From NCBI RefSeq assembly GCF_008086115.1, contig NZ_VSIY01000004.1:124001-188000 (forward strand): a stretch of DNA of 64,000 nucleotides, in the 5' to 3' direction. Below are positions 59,994-64,000 of this stretch, in pieces (positions within the stretch are counted from its first letter, which is position 1; each line of letters opens with the position of its first letter). Made by a program: the position numbers and the translations under genes. The notes below the pieces were generated by a model, which searched no databases, was not told the origin of the DNA, and saw only the letters and a list, made by a program, of their open reading frames with translations. The DNA is from Maritimibacter fusiformis (GTDB lineage: Bacteria > Pseudomonadota > Alphaproteobacteria > Rhodobacterales > Rhodobacteraceae).

Positions 59994-61898
59994 ATGCGAC
60001 CCGAGACCGACCGCCCCCGTGCCCAAAGCGCGACCCGTGCCGAGAATCCCGCCGCCCGGTTCCTGCTCTGGCCGCTGTCGGCGCTGGTTCTGGTGCTGTC
60101 GGCTCTGTCGGCTCTGGCTCAGGACACCACCACGTCGCATGCGTTCTCGTATTTCGGCACCCCGAAGTATGACGCGGATTTCGCGAACCTCGACTACGTC
60201 AATCCCGACGCGCCCAAGGGCGGCGAGATCGCGATCTGGACGATGGGCACCTTCGACAGCTTCAACCCCTACACCCGCAAGGGTGTGGCCGGTGCGCTGG
60301 CCTCGATCAACATCGAGCGGATCATGACCGAGACCGCCGACGAGATCGGCGTGTCCTACTGCCTGCTGTGCGAAACGCTGGAATACCCCGAGGATCATTC
60401 CTGGGTGATCTTCACCCTGCGCCCCGAAGCGGCCTTTGCCGACGGCTCGCCGGTCACCGCCGAGGATGTCGCCTTTACCCACGACCTTTTCATGGAGCAG
60501 GGCCTGCCCAGCTTCCGTGAGGGCGTGGCGCGGATCATCGCCGGCGTCGAGGTGTTGGACGAGTCCCGGGTGAAGTTCACCTTTACCGAAGACAGCCCGA
60601 AACGCGACCGCATCAGCCAGGCCGGGGCCAGCCCGGTGATGTCGAAGGCGTGGTATGAGGAAAATGGCGCCCGGCTGGACGAAAGCCGCCTGGAGATGGC
60701 GCTGGGCACCGGCGCCTACATGCTCGACCGTTACGACATCAACCAGCGCATCGTCTATCGCCGCAACCCGGACTACTGGGCCGCCGATCTGCCGATCATG
60801 CGCGGGCGCAACAATTTCGACACCATCCGCGTCGAGTATTTCGCCGACAGCGATGCCGCCTTCGAAGCCTTCAAGGCCGGCGCCTATACCTTCCGCATCG
60901 AGAACAGCTCGAAACAATGGGCCACAGGCTATGATTTCGACGCGCTCGAGGCGGGCCATGTGATCAAGGCCGAACTGCCCGACGGAACGCAGGCATCCGG
61001 GCAAGCCTTCGTGTTCAACCTGCGCCGCGACAAGTTCAAGGATGTGCGGGTGCGCGAGGCGATCAGCCGGATGTTCAACTTCGAATGGTCGAACGAAACC
61101 CTGTTCTACGGGCTTTACGAGCGGATCACCGGATTTGCCACCAACAGCTACAACGAGGCGACAGGGCTGCCCTCGCCCGAGGAACTGGCCGTGCTGGAGC
61201 CGATTGCCGACCTTCTGCCCGAGGGCGTGCTGACTGACGAAGTCTACATGCCGCCGGTGTCTGGCAATCGCCAGCTTGACCGGGGGCAGTTGCGGATCGC
61301 CTCGGCCCTTTTGGACGAGGCCGGCTGGGCGGTCGGCGACGACGGCATCCGCCGCAATGCCGCCGGTGAAACCCTTTCCGTCGAGTTCCTCGAATACTCA
61401 CCGGCCTTCGACCGGGTGGTGCAGCCCTTTGTCGCCAACCTCGAGGCGCTGGGCGTCGCGGCCACCCTGAACCGCGTCGACAACGCGCAATACGTCGAGC
61501 GCACCCGCAACATGGACTTCGACATCATCACTGACCACCTGGCATTGGGGTATGAGCCGGGGTCCGGGCTGGAGCAGAAATTCGGCTCGAAAGAGGCGAA
61601 CAACAGCGTCTTCAATACCCCCGGCCTGGCCGATCCCGCGGTCGATGCCCTGATCGACGTGATCCGCAACGCTGAGACGCGCGAGGAAATGGTGCCCGCG
61701 GTGCAGGCGCTGGACCGGGTGATGCGGGCAATGAAGATCGTGACGCCGCAATGGTACAAGGACGTTCATACCGTCGCCTATTTCAACATGTTCGAACACC
61801 CCGAGAACCTGCCGCCCTATGATCTCGGCTATCTCGACTTCTGGTGGTTCGACGCCGACAAGCATGCGGCGCTGAAACAGGCCGGCGCGCTGCGCTAA
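59994..61898 (+). CDS. yejA: extracellular solute-binding protein of a peptide ABC importer (YejA-like)
   Basis: Periplasmic binding protein (SBP family 5) of 634 residues that delivers oligopeptides to the adjacent permeases. A long basic n-region precedes the hydrophobic signal core (FLLWPLSALVLVLSALSALA). The mature start HAFSYFGTPKYDADFANLDYVNPDAPKGG is typical of YejA. The ATG at 59994 lies seven bases after GGAGG; an ATG at 59988 is too close to it. It is followed by yejB and yejE homologues on the same strand. Confidence 0.92.
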   Translation: MRPETDRPRAQSATRAENPAARFLLWPLSALVLVLSALSALAQDTTTSHAFSYFGTPKYDADFANLDYVNPDAPKGGEIAIWTMGTFDSFNPYTRKGVAGALASINIERIMTETADEIGVSYCLLCETLEYPEDHSWVIFTLRPEAAFADGSPVTAEDVAFTHDLFMEQGLPSFREGVARIIAGVEVLDESRVKFTFTEDSPKRDRISQAGASPVMSKAWYEENGARLDESRLEMALGTGAYMLDRYDINQRIVYRRNPDYWAADLPIMRGRNNFDTIRVEYFADSDAAFEAFKAGAYTFRIENSSKQWATGYDFDALEAGHVIKAELPDGTQASGQAFVFNLRRDKFKDVRVREAISRMFNFEWSNETLFYGLYERITGFATNSYNEATGLPSPEELAVLEPIADLLPEGVLTDEVYMPPVSGNRQLDRGQLRIASALLDEAGWAVGDDGIRRNAAGETLSVEFLEYSPAFDRVVQPFVANLEALGVAATLNRVDNAQYVERTRNMDFDIITDHLALGYEPGSGLEQKFGSKEANNSVFNTPGLADPAVDALIDVIRNAETREEMVPAVQALDRVMRAMKIVTPQWYKDVHTVAYFNMFEHPENLPPYDLGYLDFWWFDADKHAALKQAGALR

Positions 61899-61919
61899 GC
61901 GAAGGACACAGCAACCGGC

Positions 61920-63074
61920 ATGGGTGCCTATATCCTCCGGCGACTTCTGCTGATCATACCGACGCTGTTCGGAATCATGGTCATCAACTTCGCCCTGACC
62001 CAGTTCGTGCCCGGCGGGCCGATCGAGCAGATCATCGCCCAGATGCAGGGCGAGGGGGACGTGTTCGAGGCGATCTCGGGCGGCGGCCAGGAGGCTGCCG
62101 ATAGCTCCGGCGGCGGCGATGAGAAATACCTCGGCGCGCGCGGCTTGCCGCAGGATTTCCTCGACGAGTTGGAAATCGAGATGGGCTTTGCCCGCGTCGT
62201 CTGCGGCCCCGATCACGTCGGAGAGCCCGACATCCGGGCGCCCGATTGCGTGAAGGAGGAAATCCCGGCGCTGGAACGCTTCGTCAACATGATGTGGCGC
62301 TACCTGCAGTTCGATTTCGGCGAAAGCTATTTCCGCTCGATCGGGGTGTTCGAACTGATTGCCGAGAAACTGCCGGTGTCGGTCACGCTGGGGCTGTGGT
62401 CGACGGTGATCGCCTATATCGTCTCGATCCCGCTGGGCATCAAGAAGGCGGTGCGCGACGGCTCGCGCTTCGACACCGCGACATCGGCCATCATCATCGT
62501 GGCCTATGCCATCCCCGGTTTCCTGTTCGCGATCCTGCTGCTGGTGCTGTTCGCGGGGGGGTCATACTGGCAGATATTCCCCTTGCGCGGCCTGACCTCG
62601 GACAATTGGGATGAACTCAGCATGGTTGGCAAGGTGCTGGACTATTTCTGGCACATCACCCTGCCGGTGCTGGCCTCGACCATCGCCAGTTTCGCGACCC
62701 TGACGCTTCTGACCAAGAACAGCTTTCTCGACGAGATCAAGAAGCAATACGTCATCACCGCCCGCGCCAAGGGGCTGTCGGAGCGCCGCGTGCTCTATGG
62801 CCATGTGTTCCGCAACGCCATGCTGATCGTGATTTCCGGCTTTCCGGCGCTGTTCATCGGCGTGTTCTTCGGCGGCTCGCTGATCATCGAGACGATCTTT
62901 TCGCTCGATGGGCTGGGCCGGCTGGGGTTCGAGGCGGCGGTGGCGCGGGATTATCCGATCATCTTCGGCACCCTCTTTGTCTTCGGGCTGGTCGGGCTGA
63001 TCGTCGGCATCCTGTCGGACCTGATGTATGTCTTCGTCGACCCGCGCATCGACTTTGAAAGGCGTGAGGCATGA
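61920..63074 (+). CDS. yejB: peptide ABC transporter permease (YejB-like)
   Basis: Inner-membrane permease of 384 residues with six helices. It has the DppB-type N-terminus MGAYILRRLLLIIPTLFGIMV, a long Gly/Asp/Glu-rich periplasmic insert (about 40-85) common in YejB proteins, and the cytoplasmic EAA-type loop ITARAKGLSERRVLYGHVFRNAM. The C-terminus VDPRIDFERREA is typical. It overlaps the next permease gene by four bases. Confidence 0.94.
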   Translation: MGAYILRRLLLIIPTLFGIMVINFALTQFVPGGPIEQIIAQMQGEGDVFEAISGGGQEAADSSGGGDEKYLGARGLPQDFLDELEIEMGFARVVCGPDHVGEPDIRAPDCVKEEIPALERFVNMMWRYLQFDFGESYFRSIGVFELIAEKLPVSVTLGLWSTVIAYIVSIPLGIKKAVRDGSRFDTATSAIIIVAYAIPGFLFAILLLVLFAGGSYWQIFPLRGLTSDNWDELSMVGKVLDYFWHITLPVLASTIASFATLTLLTKNSFLDEIKKQYVITARAKGLSERRVLYGHVFRNAMLIVISGFPALFIGVFFGGSLIIETIFSLDGLGRLGFEAAVARDYPIIFGTLFVFGLVGLIVGILSDLMYVFVDPRIDFERREA

Positions 63075-64000
63075 GGCGGGCCGGAATGCCGCGGGCCAAG
63101 GCACCGGCGGACCACGCCCCGGCGCGCACCGGGGCAGATGCGCCGCGTGGTTCCGAGCGGCGCCGCATCATGAAGCTCTCGCCGCTCAACCAGCGCCGCT
63201 GGCGCAATTTCCGCCGCAACCGACGCGCCTTCTGGTCGCTGATCGTCTTTTCCGTGCTGTTCGGCCTGACGCTCGCCGCCGAGTTCATCGCCAACGACAA
63301 GCCCATCCTCGTCAGCTACCACGGTGAATTGCGCGCACCGATCTTCCGGTTCTACCCGGAAACCGCCTTCGGCGGCGACTTTCGCACCGAGGCGGTCTAT
63401 GGCGATATCGAGGTGCAATGCCTGATCGTCTCGGGCGGGCTGACGGAGTGTTTCGACGACCCCGAAGCGATCCTCGAAGACGCCCGGGACGGCATCGTCG
63501 CGGGTGTGGAGATCGACAAGGGCTGGCTGCTCTGGCCGCCGATCCCCTACAGCTACGACACCATAAACGACATCGGCGGCGCCGCGCCTTCGGCGCCGGA
63601 CGGCGATCATTGGCTGGGCACCGACGACACCGCCCGTGACGTGCTGGCGCGGGTGATCTACGGCTTTCGCCTGTCTGTCATCTTCACCCTGATCGTGACG
63701 GTCCTGACCTCGTTGATCGGCATCGCGGCGGGGGCGGTGCAGGGCTATTTCGGTGGCTGGGTCGACCTTGTCTTTCAGCGGATGCTGGAAATCTGGGGGT
63801 CCACCCCGTCGCTTTACGTCATCATCATCCTGTTCGCGATCCTGGGGCGAAGCTTCTGGCTTCTGGTCTTCGTCACGGTCCTGTTCGGCTGGCCGGCGCT
63901 GGTCGGCGTGGTGCGCGCCGAATTCCTGCGCGCGCGCAATTTCGAATACGTGCGCGCCGCCAAGGCGCTGGGGGTCTCGAACCGGGTGATCATGTTCCGC
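63071..64000 (+). CDS. yejE: peptide ABC transporter permease (YejE-like), partial
   Basis: Second permease of the peptide importer, cut by the window end after 310 codons with no stop. The frame starts at the ATG at 63071, overlapping the yejB stop. After a basic, proline-rich N-terminal extension come SPLNQRRWRNFRRNRRAFWSLIVF, the periplasmic domain with HWLGTDDTARDVLARVIYGFRLS, and helices ending in ARNFEYVRAAKALGVSN, the start of the EAA loop. The 3' end and a probable yejF ATPase gene lie outside. Confidence 0.93.
   Translation, partial: MRRAGMPRAKAPADHAPARTGADAPRGSERRRIMKLSPLNQRRWRNFRRNRRAFWSLIVFSVLFGLTLAAEFIANDKPILVSYHGELRAPIFRFYPETAFGGDFRTEAVYGDIEVQCLIVSGGLTECFDDPEAILEDARDGIVAGVEIDKGWLLWPPIPYSYDTINDIGGAAPSAPDGDHWLGTDDTARDVLARVIYGFRLSVIFTLIVTVLTSLIGIAAGAVQGYFGGWVDLVFQRMLEIWGSTPSLYVIIILFAILGRSFWLLVFVTVLFGWPALVGVVRAEFLRARNFEYVRAAKALGVSNRVIMFR

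Noticed and set aside
1-64000. tRNA genes, insertion sequences, CRISPR arrays, prophage
   Set aside because: No GTTCGANTC-type arms in a cloverleaf setting, no transposase or integrase motifs, no spaced repeats and no phage structural genes were seen on reading through both strands.

Overview
The window is GC-rich (roughly two thirds G+C), densely coded chromosomal DNA from an alphaproteobacterium, most likely of the Rhodobacteraceae/Roseobacter group. Supporting signs are plant-type glutamate-cysteine ligase, a CycM-like membrane-anchored cytochrome c, the dnaX-ybaB-recR order, a pyrB operon ending in a pseudo-dihydroorotase, and frequent ATGA overlaps. I see no insertion sequence, prophage, CRISPR array or tRNA. 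One non-coding RNA gene is present: the signal recognition particle RNA at about 54.65-54.74 kb.

Layout. 0-3 kb: a small conserved hypothetical gene, a beta-carbonic anhydrase, and a paired acyltransferase/CdsA-like phospholipid module. 2.9-3.7 kb: three tandem minus-strand genes for proteins of 57-72 residues, the shortest recognised only by reading the sequence. 4-5.6 kb: a MuiA-family envelope protein. 5.7-17.3 kb: the most distinctive accessory block. It holds a Liv-type ABC importer (five genes), an AMP-forming ligase homologue and a four-subunit 2-oxoacid:ferredoxin oxidoreductase on the minus strand, then a TetR regulator, and a divergent SDR dehydrogenase plus ferredoxin-NADP reductase. 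17.4-26.9 kb: asd, a DEAD-box helicase with a long leader, an MFS carrier, an OmpA-family protein, ubiA, rsmE and a GNAT. 27-35.4 kb: gshA, DUF805, plsY, a tightly overlapping pyrimidine operon that includes three membrane-linked proteins, an unusual uracil-DNA glycosylase, a phosphoesterase and moaB.

35.5-64 kb: an RND efflux pair, a DsbD-N-domain protein, yqgE, a tyrosine phosphatase, dnaX-ybaB-recR, a YadGH-like ABC exporter, an S49 peptidase, a small zinc-ribbon membrane protein, a Na/Ca exchanger, a pteridine-reductase-like SDR, an AT-rich island, uvrC, pgsA-moaD-moaE, rsgA, the SRP RNA, a 5'-nucleotidase-family protein, nudC, an SRPBCC protein, pheA, cytochrome c and the start of a yejABE peptide importer cut by the window end.

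How it may work together: in the 5.7-17.3 kb block an imported carboxylate could be converted to an acyl-CoA by the TPP/Fe-S oxidoreductase, with electrons passing through the dicluster ferredoxin to NADP+ by the adjacent reductase, all under the TetR regulator. This is inference from gene content. The pyrB operon suggests an aspartate transcarbamoylase held together by a catalytically dead DHOase-like subunit, translated together with membrane-bound PH-domain proteins.
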